Shown: in pieces, positions 17,395-26,151 of the stretch
Numbering within the stretch: the first letter of the stretch is position 1
How the letters are laid out: each line of letters opens with the position of its first letter
Assembly (NCBI RefSeq): GCF_009857745.1
Contig: NZ_WWEN01000003.1
Coordinates: 620,001-684,000 of the forward strand
Source: Thalassovita mangrovi
GTDB lineage: Bacteria > Pseudomonadota > Alphaproteobacteria > Rhodobacterales > Rhodobacteraceae
Reading direction: 5' to 3'
Length of the DNA: 64,000 nucleotides
The notes under the pieces: generated by a model
What the model was told of the DNA's origin: nothing
The model's input: only the letters and a program-made list of their open reading frames with translations
Databases searched by the model: none
Made by a program: the position numbers and the translations under genes

Positions 17395-19575
17395 TTACCG
17401 ATCGCGTGTTCCCAGCAGGTCGCGCAACAGCTGGTTGATCCCGTTGCGCGTGTCGCCGCCGCCCGAAGTGCGGCCATTTCTGGCCGGTGCGCCGTCGCGC
17501 AGCATCGGCAGCGGCTTGGGGTCGATCCCTTCATGTACGCGGGTCATGGTTTCGTGCCAGATTTCCGCAGGCAGCCCCGATCCGGTGACCCCGGTCAGCG
17601 GCGTGTTGTCGTCATAGCCCATCCAGACCCCGGCGACGTAATCGGCGCTGAAGCCGATGAACCAGGCGTCCTTGGCGCTGGACGAGGTGCCGGTTTTGCC
17701 CGCGACCTCGCGGTCGTCCAGGTTGGCGCGGCGGCCCGACCCGCGGGTCGCCACGTTATACATCATCCAGGTCAGTTCGCGCGCAGCGTCTTCGCCGATC
17801 ACCCTTTCGCGGATGCCGCCCGTCGCGGTCATCAGCGGATCGGCGTCATCCTGCATCCGCAGTTCGACCAGCCCGTAGGGCACCACCGAACTGCCGCCGT
17901 TGAGGATGCCGGCATAGGCGCCGGTCATTTCCAGCAGCGTGGTTTCCGACGCGCCAAGCGCCAGCGCCGGGCCCTGCGCCAGGTCCGACTTGATGCCGAA
18001 ACCTTCGGCCACCCGGCGGACGTTATCCAGCCCCACCGCGCGCGCCACCTTGACCGCCGGGATGTTGAGCGAACTGCGCAACGCCTCGGTCAGGGTGACC
18101 TCGCCGTGGAATTTCCGGTCGTAGTTCTGCGGCGTCCACGGCCCCGATCCGGGAATGTCGATGGTCAGCGGTTCGTCCATCACCGTGTCGTTCGACGACC
18201 AGCCCAGTTCCAGCGCGGTGGCATAGACGAAGGGCTTGAAGGCCGAGCCCGATTGCCGTTTCGCGGTGGTGGCGCGGTTGAACACGCCCGCGACCTTGGT
18301 TTCGCGCCCGCCCACCATGCCGCGCACCGCGCCGTCGGCCGACATCACCACGATGGCGGCCTGCGCCTTGGATCCTTCCTTCACCTTCTCGGTGAAGATG
18401 TAGGTCATCGCGTCTTCGGCGGCTTTCTGGATGCGCTGGTCCAGCGTGGTGCGGATCACCACGTCGGAGCGGGTGTTGCGGGTGAAATATTCCGGCCCCG
18501 AGGACATCACCCAGTCGGCGAAATAGCCGCCCGCCCGCGCTTCGGCGGCGGAAGACAGTTCGGCAGGGTGGTCCAGCGCGTCCTGCGCAGCAGAGACCGA
18601 CAGGTAGCCCTGGTCACGCATCAGCCCGACCACAACGGCGGCGCGGTTCTGCGAGCGTTCCAGGTTGTTGGTCGGCGCCAGCGAGGTCGGCGCGGTCAAA
18701 AGCCCCGCCAGCATCGCGCCCTCGGCCGGGGTCACAGCGGCGGCGGGTTTGCCGAAGAATCGCTGCGACGCGGCCTCGGCGCCATAAGCGCCGCCGCCCA
18801 TATAGGCGCGGTTGAGGTAGATCGAGAGGATTTCGTCCTTGCTGTACTTGGCTTCCATCGCCATGGCGAAGATCGCTTCCTTGATCTTGCGCCACAGCGA
18901 TCCCTGGCGGCAGTCGGCCTCATAGGCGGCTTCGCTTTCCCATTCGTCGGCATCGTATTCGACGCCCAGGCACAGCAGTTTCGCGGTCTGCTGGGTGATG
19001 GTCGACCCGCCATGGCCCGACAACGGGCCGCGGCCTTCGCGCAGGTTGATGCGGATCGCGCTGGCGACGCCGCGCGGGGAAATGCCGAAATGGCTGTAGA
19101 AACGCTTGTCCTCGGTGGCGACCACGGCGTTTTTCAGATGCGGTGACACCGACGACGCTGTGACAACGCCGCCGAACTGATCGCCACGCCAGGCGAAGAC
19201 CTCGCCGTTGCGGTCGGTCATGGTGACCGATCCGTTGGCGCGCCCGTCCAGCAACGTGTCAGCGGCGGGCAGGGTGGAATAGATATAGCCCACCGACAGC
19301 GCGATGATCAGCGCCGTGACCGTGCCGACGCGCCAGCTGAAGCCCCAGACGATGCGCAGGATCAGACCGATGAGCCGCTTGAAGAAGCGCGTGACCATGT
19401 TGCCGCCGCTCTTGGCCGCCGGTTTGCGCTTGGCCGCGCTGCGCTTCGGCTTGGCGGTTTTCGCCGTCTTCGCCTTCGCGGGTTTTGCCTTCGCCGCTTT
19501 CGGCTTGGTCCGGGAAGATGCCGGATACCGTCGATCGGCCACAAGGGGCGGCCTTTTGCGACCTGAATCACTCAT
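17395..19575 (-). CDS. Class A penicillin-binding protein, PBP1A family
   Basis: A 726-residue bifunctional peptidoglycan synthase. The first 55 residues are a cytoplasmic Lys/Ala/Pro-rich tail (KPKAAKAKPAKAKTAKTAK), then a transmembrane helix at about 72-95. The GT51 domain has VVATEDKRFYSHFGISPRG; the transpeptidase domain has SAFKPF (active Ser), SSLNIP and KTGTSS. It lacks the extra OB/PDZ-like insertion seen in large E. coli PBP1A, as is usual for alphaproteobacterial 1A-type enzymes. It stands alone, convergent with mlaC and divergent from glnK. The long basic tail could interact with the cell-division or elongation machinery, but this is not shown. Confidence 0.93.
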   Translation of the reverse strand: MSDSGRKRPPLVADRRYPASSRTKPKAAKAKPAKAKTAKTAKPKRSAAKRKPAAKSGGNMVTRFFKRLIGLILRIVWGFSWRVGTVTALIIALSVGYIYSTLPAADTLLDGRANGSVTMTDRNGEVFAWRGDQFGGVVTASSVSPHLKNAVVATEDKRFYSHFGISPRGVASAIRINLREGRGPLSGHGGSTITQQTAKLLCLGVEYDADEWESEAAYEADCRQGSLWRKIKEAIFAMAMEAKYSKDEILSIYLNRAYMGGGAYGAEAASQRFFGKPAAAVTPAEGAMLAGLLTAPTSLAPTNNLERSQNRAAVVVGLMRDQGYLSVSAAQDALDHPAELSSAAEARAGGYFADWVMSSGPEYFTRNTRSDVVIRTTLDQRIQKAAEDAMTYIFTEKVKEGSKAQAAIVVMSADGAVRGMVGGRETKVAGVFNRATTAKRQSGSAFKPFVYATALELGWSSNDTVMDEPLTIDIPGSGPWTPQNYDRKFHGEVTLTEALRSSLNIPAVKVARAVGLDNVRRVAEGFGIKSDLAQGPALALGASETTLLEMTGAYAGILNGGSSVVPYGLVELRMQDDADPLMTATGGIRERVIGEDAARELTWMMYNVATRGSGRRANLDDREVAGKTGTSSSAKDAWFIGFSADYVAGVWMGYDDNTPLTGVTGSGLPAEIWHETMTRVHEGIDPKPLPMLRDGAPARNGRTSGGGDTRNGINQLLRDLLGTRDR

Positions 19576-19672
19576 GCTCTCGTCCTGCTCGGCTCGTCGT
19601 TTTGGTCATGATACAGGCCGCGCCTTGGAATGTTGAAGCCCTCAATTCGCCCTAATCGTGTTTTCAGAATGA

Positions 19673-19701
19673 TTGAAAATTGTGCAATTTGCTGTTATCG
19701 T
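19673..19701 (+). promoter_or_regulatory. Candidate sigma70-type promoter of glnK-amtB with palindrome in the spacer
   Basis: TTGAAA (19673-19678), 17 bp, TATCGT (19696-19701). The 14-bp palindrome AAATTG-TG-CAATTT (19677-19690) overlaps the -35 and lies in the spacer, the position of a classic repressor site. I looked for a sigma54 -24/-12 element and saw none convincing. Confidence 0.4.
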
Positions 19702-19834
19702 CTAAATATTAATCATTGGGCCGCGAGTTTTGACGAAAAATCGGGCTAGTAACTTCACGCAACGCCCCGGACCCGTCTTCCTTGGCCCTGCAATCTGGCG
19801 GGTACTCCCGCTGCATAAGGACAAGGGGATCAAG

Positions 19835-20173
19835 GTGAAACTCATCATTGCAACAATCAAACCGTTCAAGCTGGAGGAGGTCCGCGAGGCGCTGACCGAT
19901 ATCGGCGTGCGCGGCATGATGGTGACCGAAATCAAAGGTTTCGGTTCTCAGTCGGGTCACACGGAAATCTATCGCGGTGCCGAATACGCGGTGAATTTCG
20001 TGCCGAAGGTCAAACTGGAAATCGTCGTGGGCGCCTCGATGGCCGACCAGGTGGTCGAAACCATCACCAACACCGCCCGCACCGGCAAGATCGGCGACGG
20101 CAAGATTTTCGTGTTGGACGTGGCGCAGGCCGTTCGTGTCCGCACCGGCGAAACCAACGAAGACGCGCTGTGA
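19835..20173 (+). CDS. glnK: P-II nitrogen regulatory protein
   Basis: A 112-residue trimeric signal protein that reads 2-oxoglutarate/ATP/ADP and nitrogen status. The T-loop carries Tyr51 (GAEYAV), the uridylylation site, and the B-loop [13 protein letters not shown] take GTG 19835 as start because residue numbering then fits the family exactly and AAGGGG lies just upstream; the longer in-frame extension from 19730 has no counterpart in the family. It is followed 23 to 29 bp later by amtB, the usual partner: unmodified GlnK plugs the AmtB pore when ammonium is plentiful. Confidence 0.95.
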   Translation: MKLIIATIKPFKLEEVREALTDIGVRGMMVTEIKGFGSQSGHTEIYRGAEYAVNFVPKVKLEIVVGASMADQVVETITNTARTGKIGDGKIFVLDVAQAVRVRTGETNEDAL

Positions 20174-20196
20174 GTCGCGGAGAGGGGAATAAGGAA

Positions 20197-21540
20197 ATGC
20201 AAATGAACCGTATCACGAAACTTGGTCTGGCGGCGGCGCTGATCGCACTGCCCAGCCTTGGCCTGGCCCAGGACGAAGGTCCGGTCCCGGGTGTCAATCC
20301 CTCGACCGACATGGTCTTCATCATGAACTCGCTGCTGTTCCTGGTCGGCGGTTTCCTGGTGTTCTTCATGGCGGCAGGCTTCGCCATGCTGGAAGCGGGC
20401 CTGGTGCGTTCCAAGAACGTGACCATGCAGCTGACCAAGAACGTCGTTCTGTTCGGCCTGGCGTCGATCTTCTACTACCTGATCGGTTATAACCTGATGT
20501 ACCCGCTGGGCACCTGGTCGATCGAAGGCGTTCTGTCGGGCGTCTGGGGCCCCGGTGTCCTGGAAGCCGTCGGCGTGACCGCGGATGCTGTTGACGACTA
20601 CTCCTACGCAGCGACCGGTTCGGACTTCTTCTTCCAGCTGATGTTCTGTGCCGCAACCGCATCGATCGTTTCGGGCACCCTGGCCGAGCGCATCAAGCTG
20701 TGGCCGTTCCTGATCTTCACCATCATCCTGACCTCGATCATCTACCCGCTGACCGCGTCGTGGAAATGGGGCGGTGGTTTCCTGGACGAAGCTGGCTTCC
20801 TGGACTTCGCAGGCTCGACCGTTGTGCACTCGGTCGGTGGCTGGGCGGCTCTGACCGGCGCGCTGATCCTCGGCCCGCGTATCGGCAAGTACAAAGACGG
20901 CAAAACCATCCCGATGCCCGGTTCGAACCTGACCCTGGCAACCCTGGGTACGTTCATCCTGTGGCTGGGTTGGTTCGGCTTCAACGGCGGTTCGCAGCTG
21001 GCCATGGGTTCGATCGGTGACGTTGCCGACGTGTCGCGCATCTTCTCGAACACCAACGCTGCTGCTGCAGGTGGTGCCGTGGCTGCCATGATCCTGACCC
21101 AGCTTCTGTACAAGAAGCCCGACCTGACCATGATCCTGAACGGTTCGCTGGCAGGCCTGGTGTCGATCACCGCAGAACCGCTGACCCCGACCCTGGGTTC
21201 GGCAACCCTGATCGGTATGGTCGGCGGCGTGATCGTGGTCTTCGCGGTTCCGATGCTGGACAAGCTGAAGATCGACGACGTTGTCGGCGCGATCCCGGTT
21301 CACCTGGTCTGCGGTATCTGGGGCACTCTGGCCGTGGTTCTCACCAACGGTGACGCAACCATCGGTGCGCAGCTCTACGGTATCGTGGTCGTCGGTATCG
21401 CCACCGTGGTCATGTCCGCAGTGGTCTGGTTCATCCTGAAGGCCATCATGGGTCTGCGGGTTGACGAAGAAACCGAGATCAACGGTCTGGATATGGCCGA
21501 ACTGGGTATGGAAGCCTATCCCGAATTTTCCAAAGGCTGA
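20197..21540 (+). CDS. amtB: Ammonium transporter
   Basis: An inner-membrane ammonium channel of about 447 residues with a cleavable signal-like N-terminus (ending GLAQ) and eleven hydrophobic helices. The twin pore histidines are present in STVVHSVGGW and IPVHLVCGIWG. ATG 20197 and ATG 20203 are both possible; AAGGA is better spaced for 20203. Codon choice differs from neighbours: GGT, GTT and GCA are frequent here, and CTG/ATC/TTC/TCG dominate, suggesting selection for high expression rather than transfer. It is cotranscribed with glnK and ended by a strong terminator at 21573. Confidence 0.95.
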   Translation: MQMNRITKLGLAAALIALPSLGLAQDEGPVPGVNPSTDMVFIMNSLLFLVGGFLVFFMAAGFAMLEAGLVRSKNVTMQLTKNVVLFGLASIFYYLIGYNLMYPLGTWSIEGVLSGVWGPGVLEAVGVTADAVDDYSYAATGSDFFFQLMFCAATASIVSGTLAERIKLWPFLIFTIILTSIIYPLTASWKWGGGFLDEAGFLDFAGSTVVHSVGGWAALTGALILGPRIGKYKDGKTIPMPGSNLTLATLGTFILWLGWFGFNGGSQLAMGSIGDVADVSRIFSNTNAAAAGGAVAAMILTQLLYKKPDLTMILNGSLAGLVSITAEPLTPTLGSATLIGMVGGVIVVFAVPMLDKLKIDDVVGAIPVHLVCGIWGTLAVVLTNGDATIGAQLYGIVVVGIATVVMSAVVWFILKAIMGLRVDEETEINGLDMAELGMEAYPEFSKG

Positions 21541-21572
21541 TATCTCCTTCCTATTCAGTCTTTTATCACCTG

Positions 21573-21603
21573 GCCCGGGCGACTTGTTCGCCCGGGTTTT
21601 TTC
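21573..21603 (+). terminator. Rho-independent terminator of glnK-amtB
   Basis: Perfect 9-bp stem CCCGGGCGA/TCGCCCGGG, five-base loop, followed by TTTTTT. Confidence 0.9.
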
Positions 21604-21616
21604 TGTCCGGGGCTTG

Positions 21617-21713
21617 TCGAATTGTGCGCCTGCGGCGCGCAGGATGAGCGCTGGCGCGCGGGTGCGAGGCGCTGCCTCGCGCTCCGAGGTATTTGAGCCA
21701 AGAAAAAGCGGAA
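21617..21713. repeat. Composite intergenic repeat, copy A
   Basis: Modules in order: GAATTGTGCGCC hairpin (21624-21640), a perfect GCGAGGC/GCCTCGC hairpin (21664-21680), then the tail CTCCGAGGTATTTGAGCCAAGAAAAAGCGG (split here as 21682-21711). The tail recurs at 24139-24172 and twice at 30601-30672. Non-coding. Confidence 0.7.
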
Positions 21714-21804
21714 TGCGCCGTCAAGAACGGGTGGTTTTCGGTCTTGCGCGGGGAGACGGTAAGGCTATGGTGGCGATCCCTTGTTGCAATATTTTGGGGT
21801 TTCC

Positions 21805-24117
21805 ATGGCCACAGCACCCGCGTCGCGCATCCATCGTACCATCGCCACCGACATCGGCGCCCGTCCCGAACAGGTGGGGGCCGCGGTGCAATTGCTGGAC
21901 GAGGGCGCGACCGTGCCCTTCGTGGCGCGCTACCGCAAGGAAGTCACCGGGGGGCTGGACGATACCCAGCTGCGGCTGCTTGCCGACCGGCTGTCCTACC
22001 TGCGCGAGCTGGAAGTACGGCGCGCCGCGATCCTCGAATCGATCAAGGGGCAGGACAAGCTGACCGAGGAGCTGGCCAAGTCGATCGCCGGGGCCGAAAC
22101 CAAGGCGCAGCTGGAAGACCTTTACCTGCCCTACAAGCCCAAGCGCCGCACCCGGGCGATGATCGCGCGGGAAAACGGGCTTGGTCCGCTGGCAGAGGCG
22201 ATCCTGGCTGATCGCACTGCCGATCCCGAGGCGTTGGCGCAGGCCTATGTCACCGATGAGGTGCCCAGCGTGAAGGACGCGCTGAACGGCGCGCGCGACA
22301 TTGTTGCGGAATCCCTGAGCGAGGATGCCGACCTGATCGGGCGTCTGCGCGACTTCATGCAGAAGGAAGCGGTGCTGAGCGCGAAGGTGATCGAGGGACA
22401 GGAACAAAAGGGCGCGAAGTTTTCCGACTATTTTGACCATCGCGAAAAATGGGCCGACGTGCCCAGCCACCGGGCCTTGGCGATGATGCGGGCCAGCAAC
22501 GAAGGCGTATTGAGCGTCGATATCGCCCCCGATCCCGAAACCGGCGCGGCGCGGGCCGAGGCGATGGTCGCCGCCGTGTTGCAGGTATCTGGTGACGGCC
22601 CCGGCGATCAATGGCTGCGCAAGACCGCCGGCTGGACCTGGCGGGTGAAGCTGAGCCTGTCGATGATGCTCGACCTGATGGGCGATCTGCGCAAGCGGGC
22701 GCAGGATGAGGCGATCAAGGTCTTCGCTCGCAACCTGAAGGACCTGCTGCTGGCCGCGCCCGCCGGGGCGAAGGCGACTATCGGGCTCGACCCGGGTATC
22801 CGCACCGGGGTGAAGGTGGCGGTGGTCGATGCCACCGGCAAGCTGCTGGATACCGACACGGTCTATCCGTTCCAGCCGAAGAACGATCTGCGCGGCGCGC
22901 AGGCGACCTTGGCGGCGCTGATCCGCAAACATGACGCGGCGCTGATCGCCATCGGCAACGGCACTGCCAGCAGGGAGACAGAAAAGATGGTCGCCGATCT
23001 GCTGCGCGACCTGCCCGGCGCCAAGCCCACCAAGGTAGTGGTGTCCGAGGCCGGCGCCTCGGTCTATTCCGCCTCGGAACTGGCGGCGCGGGAATTCCCC
23101 GATCTCGATGTGTCCCTGCGCGGCGCGGTGTCTATTGCGCGGCGTCTGCAGGATCCGCTGGCCGAACTGGTGAAGATCGAACCGAAATCCATCGGCGTCG
23201 GCCAGTATCAGCACGATGTCGACCAGTATCAGCTGGGCCGTGCGCTGGAAGCGGTGGTCGAGGACGCGGTGAACGCGGTGGGGGTCGATCTGAACATGGC
23301 CTCGGCGCCGCTTCTGGCGCGGGTGTCGGGGCTGGGCGAATCTCTGGCCGAGGCCATCGTCGCCCATCGCAACGCCAACGGCGCGTTCAGGACCCGCCAG
23401 CAGCTTCTCGACGTGGCCCGCCTCGGCCCGCGCGCTTTTGAGCAATGCGCGGGCTTCCTGCGGATCAGTGACGGGAACGAACCGCTCGACGCCTCCGCCG
23501 TGCACCCCGAAGCCTACGACGTGGCGCGCCGCATCGTTGCCGCCTGCGGCCGCGATCTGCGCAGCCTGATGGGCGACGAAAAGCGGTTGCAGGGCCTCGA
23601 CGCGCAGGACTTCACCGACACCACTTTCGGCCTGCCCACCGTGCGCGACATCCTGTCGGAACTGGCCAAGCCCGGCCGCGACCCGCGCCCCAGCTTCAAG
23701 ACGGCGAGCTTCGCCGAGGGGGTGGAGGACATCAAGGACCTCAAACCCGGCATGTCGCTGGAAGGCACGGTCACCAATGTCGCGGCCTTCGGTGCCTTCG
23801 TCGATATCGGCGTGCATCAGGACGGGCTGGTGCATGTCAGCCAACTGGCCGACCGTTTCGTCAAGGACCCGCATGAGGTGGTCAAGGCGGGCGATATCGT
23901 CAAGGTCCGGGTGACCGAGGTCGATGTGCCGCGCAACCGGATCGGGCTGTCGATGCGCAAGGATGGCGGCAAATCGGCCCCGGCGCGCGGCGGCGACGGG
24001 CGTGGGCGCGACAAGTTCTCCGGCAAGTCGTCGGCCAAGCCGCCGCAGCGCAAGGCGGAAAGCGCATCGAACGGCGCGCTCGGCGCGGCGCTGGCGGATG
24101 CCTTGAAAAAACGCTGA
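21805..24117 (+). CDS. tex: Tex family RNA-binding transcriptional accessory protein
   Basis: A 770-residue cytoplasmic nucleic-acid-binding protein linked to transcription processivity and RNA turnover. Domain order matches Tex: N-terminal helical HTH-like region, YqgF/RNase H-like domain ([18 protein letters not shown] at about 323-340), two HhH motifs ([30 protein letters not shown]), and a C-terminal S1 domain ([18 protein letters not shown]...[12 protein letters not shown]). A basic, low-complexity tail follows the S1 domain. ATG 21805 starts the conserved region; the upstream extension is not conserved. Monocistronic between intergenic repeats. Confidence 0.95.
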   Translation: MATAPASRIHRTIATDIGARPEQVGAAVQLLDEGATVPFVARYRKEVTGGLDDTQLRLLADRLSYLRELEVRRAAILESIKGQDKLTEELAKSIAGAETKAQLEDLYLPYKPKRRTRAMIARENGLGPLAEAILADRTADPEALAQAYVTDEVPSVKDALNGARDIVAESLSEDADLIGRLRDFMQKEAVLSAKVIEGQEQKGAKFSDYFDHREKWADVPSHRALAMMRASNEGVLSVDIAPDPETGAARAEAMVAAVLQVSGDGPGDQWLRKTAGWTWRVKLSLSMMLDLMGDLRKRAQDEAIKVFARNLKDLLLAAPAGAKATIGLDPGIRTGVKVAVVDATGKLLDTDTVYPFQPKNDLRGAQATLAALIRKHDAALIAIGNGTASRETEKMVADLLRDLPGAKPTKVVVSEAGASVYSASELAAREFPDLDVSLRGAVSIARRLQDPLAELVKIEPKSIGVGQYQHDVDQYQLGRALEAVVEDAVNAVGVDLNMASAPLLARVSGLGESLAEAIVAHRNANGAFRTRQQLLDVARLGPRAFEQCAGFLRISDGNEPLDASAVHPEAYDVARRIVAACGRDLRSLMGDEKRLQGLDAQDFTDTTFGLPTVRDILSELAKPGRDPRPSFKTASFAEGVEDIKDLKPGMSLEGTVTNVAAFGAFVDIGVHQDGLVHVSQLADRFVKDPHEVVKAGDIVKVRVTEVDVPRNRIGLSMRKDGGKSAPARGGDGRGRDKFSGKSSAKPPQRKAESASNGALGAALADALKKR

Positions 24118-24138
24118 GGGCCCAGGCGGCCCCCTGCC

Positions 24139-24240
24139 GTTTCTTCTTGGCCCAAATACTCCCGCCGGAGGCGTACCCGAGCGAATTTGGCCCGGCCAAA
24201 TTCGTGAGACATAAAGCGCGCGCATTTGCGCGCACCTTTT
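24139..24240. repeat. Composite intergenic repeat, copy B (inverted orientation)
   Basis: Reading the minus strand: a GCGCGC-loop-GCGCGC hairpin (24216-24235), a near-perfect 11-bp inverted repeat CGAATTTGGCC/GGCCAAATTCG (24182-24204), then a tail with GAGTATTTGGGCCAAGAAG (24139-24172). Same module order as copies A and C. Confidence 0.7.
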
Positions 24241-24307
24241 GATCGCGCCTCGCCTCCCCTCCGGTTCCGTGGCATCCTCGGCGCGCAACCGCAGACAGGA
24301 GAGCATG

Positions 24308-26002
24308 ATGGCAGAACTGGACCAGCTGATCGATCAGGGGCGCGGCGTGGAGCCCGCCGATATCGTGCTGCGCGGGGGCAAGGTGCTGGACATGGTGACC
24401 GGCGAATTGCTCGACGGTGACGTGGCGATCTGCGGCGACACCATCGTCGGCACCTGCGACGCCTACGAGGGCAAGCGGGTGATCGACGTGTCGGGGCAAA
24501 TCCTGGTGCCCGGTTTCATCGACACCCACCTGCATATCGAAAGCTCGCTGGTCACGCCGTTCGAATTCGACCGCTGCGTGCTGCCGCGCGGCGTCACCAC
24601 CGCGATCTGCGACCCGCATGAGATCGCCAATGTGATCGGTCCAGACGGTATTCGCTATTTCCAAGAGGCTGCGCTGCGCACGCTGATGAGCATCAAGGTA
24701 CAGCTCAGCTCCTGCGTGCCCTCGACCGAGATGGAAACCGCAGGTGCCCGCATCGAAGCTGCCGATCTGGCGCCGTTGATGGACCATCCGACCGGCATCG
24801 GGCTGGCCGAGTTCATGAATTTCCCCGGCGTGCTCTACAAGGACCCGGGGGTGATGGAAAAGCTGACGCTTTTCCGTGGCAAGCATATCGACGGCCATTG
24901 CCCGCTGCTGTCGGGCAAGGACCTGAACGGCTATATCGCCGCCGGGATCCGCACCGAACACGAAGCGACAACGGCCGAGGAAGCGCTGGAAAAGCTGCGC
25001 AAGGGAATGCGGGTGCTGATCCGCGAAGGATCGGTGTCCAAGGACATGCATGCGCTGGCCCCGGTGCTGACCGACCGCACCGCGCCTTACCTGTGCCTGT
25101 GCACCGACGACCGCAATCCGCTCGACATCGCCGAATACGGCCATCTCGATTACATGATCCGCAGCCTGATCGGGCTGGGCGCGCCGGTGCTGGCCGCCTA
25201 TCGCGCCGCCTCCCTGTCGGCGGCCGAAGCCTTCGGTCTGAAGGATCGCGGGCTGATCGCCCCGGGCAAGCGCGCCGATATCGTGGTGCTGACCAGCCTC
25301 GAGGACTGTGATGTGCAGCAGGTTTTCTGCGGCGGTGTCGAGGTGAGAGAGGAAGCCTTCGCCGCGCGCGACACGATCCCGCCGGTGGGGCGCCATTCGG
25401 TCAAGGCGCCCACCGTCGCCGCACAGCATTTCCGCACCGCCGGAAACCGCGAAGATACCGACGTGATCGGCATCATCGAGGGCAAGATCATCACCGAGCA
25501 CCTGCACGAGGTGATCCCGATCGAGGACGGCGACAAGCGCCCCGATCCGGCCCGCGACCTGATCAAGATCGCGGTGATCGAACGGCACGGCAAGAACGGC
25601 AACATGGCCACCGGTTTCGTGCGCGGCTTCGGGCTGCAGCAGGGCGCCATCGCCTCGACCGTCTGCCACGACCACCACAATATCGCGGTGGTGGGCGCCG
25701 ATTACGATGACATGGCGCTGGCCGCCAACCGGCTGGGCGAGATCGAGGGCGGTTTCGTGGTGGCGCGTGACGGCAAGGTGCTGGCCGAACTGGCGCTGCC
25801 GGTGGCCGGGCTGATGAGCCTTGACCCGTTCGAGGCGGTGAAGGAAAAGCTCGAACACCTGCGCGCGGCGGCGCAGTCTTTGGGCGTCACGTTGGAAGAA
25901 CCCTTCCTGCAGCTGGCTTTCCTGGCGCTGCCGGTGATCCCGAATCTCAAGATCACCGACCGCGGCCTTGTCGATGTGAACCGGTTCGAGATCATTTCGT
26001 AA
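24308..26002 (+). CDS. ade: Adenine deaminase (Ade, amidohydrolase superfamily)
   Basis: A cytoplasmic metalloenzyme of about 564 residues converting adenine to hypoxanthine plus ammonia in purine salvage. The metal-binding motif [12 protein letters not shown] is near residue 70, followed by [18 protein letters not shown], which is characteristic of the Ade (COG1001) family rather than of adenosine deaminases. A later metal ligand is in CLCTDDRNP. Two ATGs are adjacent (24305 and 24308); AGGAG at 24297 is better placed for 24308. Monocistronic; its 149-bp downstream gap contains the promoter of the next operon. Confidence 0.92.
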   Translation: MAELDQLIDQGRGVEPADIVLRGGKVLDMVTGELLDGDVAICGDTIVGTCDAYEGKRVIDVSGQILVPGFIDTHLHIESSLVTPFEFDRCVLPRGVTTAICDPHEIANVIGPDGIRYFQEAALRTLMSIKVQLSSCVPSTEMETAGARIEAADLAPLMDHPTGIGLAEFMNFPGVLYKDPGVMEKLTLFRGKHIDGHCPLLSGKDLNGYIAAGIRTEHEATTAEEALEKLRKGMRVLIREGSVSKDMHALAPVLTDRTAPYLCLCTDDRNPLDIAEYGHLDYMIRSLIGLGAPVLAAYRAASLSAAEAFGLKDRGLIAPGKRADIVVLTSLEDCDVQQVFCGGVEVREEAFAARDTIPPVGRHSVKAPTVAAQHFRTAGNREDTDVIGIIEGKIITEHLHEVIPIEDGDKRPDPARDLIKIAVIERHGKNGNMATGFVRGFGLQQGAIASTVCHDHHNIAVVGADYDDMALAANRLGEIEGGFVVARDGKVLAELALPVAGLMSLDPFEAVKEKLEHLRAAAQSLGVTLEEPFLQLAFLALPVIPNLKITDRGLVDVNRFEIIS

Positions 26003-26020
26003 CCTGACGTCATAGCTGTC

Positions 26021-26036
26021 TTCTGCACTGCAAAAC
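26021..26036. promoter_or_regulatory. Candidate operator TTCTGCACTGCAAAAC
   Basis: A near-palindromic 16-mer that matches, in 14 of 16 positions, a site on the minus strand at 39844-39859, in the divergent promoter region of the other beta-oxidation operon. It lies just upstream of the promoter at 26050. Confidence 0.45.
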
Positions 26037-26049
26037 TATATTCCACGCG

Positions 26050-26078
26050 TTGACGCGCCCGCCGCTTGGCTTTAGCTT
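26050..26078 (+). promoter_or_regulatory. Candidate promoter of the PimF/C/D-like operon
   Basis: TTGACG (26050-26055), 17-bp spacer, TAGCTT (26073-26078), giving a leader of about 65 bp before the ATG at 26152. Confidence 0.45.
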
Positions 26079-26151
26079 GGCGGCGAAGGAGGAGAAGGCT
26101 GCATTGCGGCCTGCATTCCTCTGTACGACTGCAGGATAGTGAGACAGCCAG

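Noticed and set aside
19600-19834. Sigma54 promoter for glnK-amtB
   Set aside because: I found no GG-N10-GC element in the region; a sigma70-like pair at 19673 is a better fit.
21721-24306. An 861-residue minus-strand frame opposite tex
   Set aside because: Same antisense effect; it has a low-complexity, Arg/His/Gln-rich composition with no recognisable motif.
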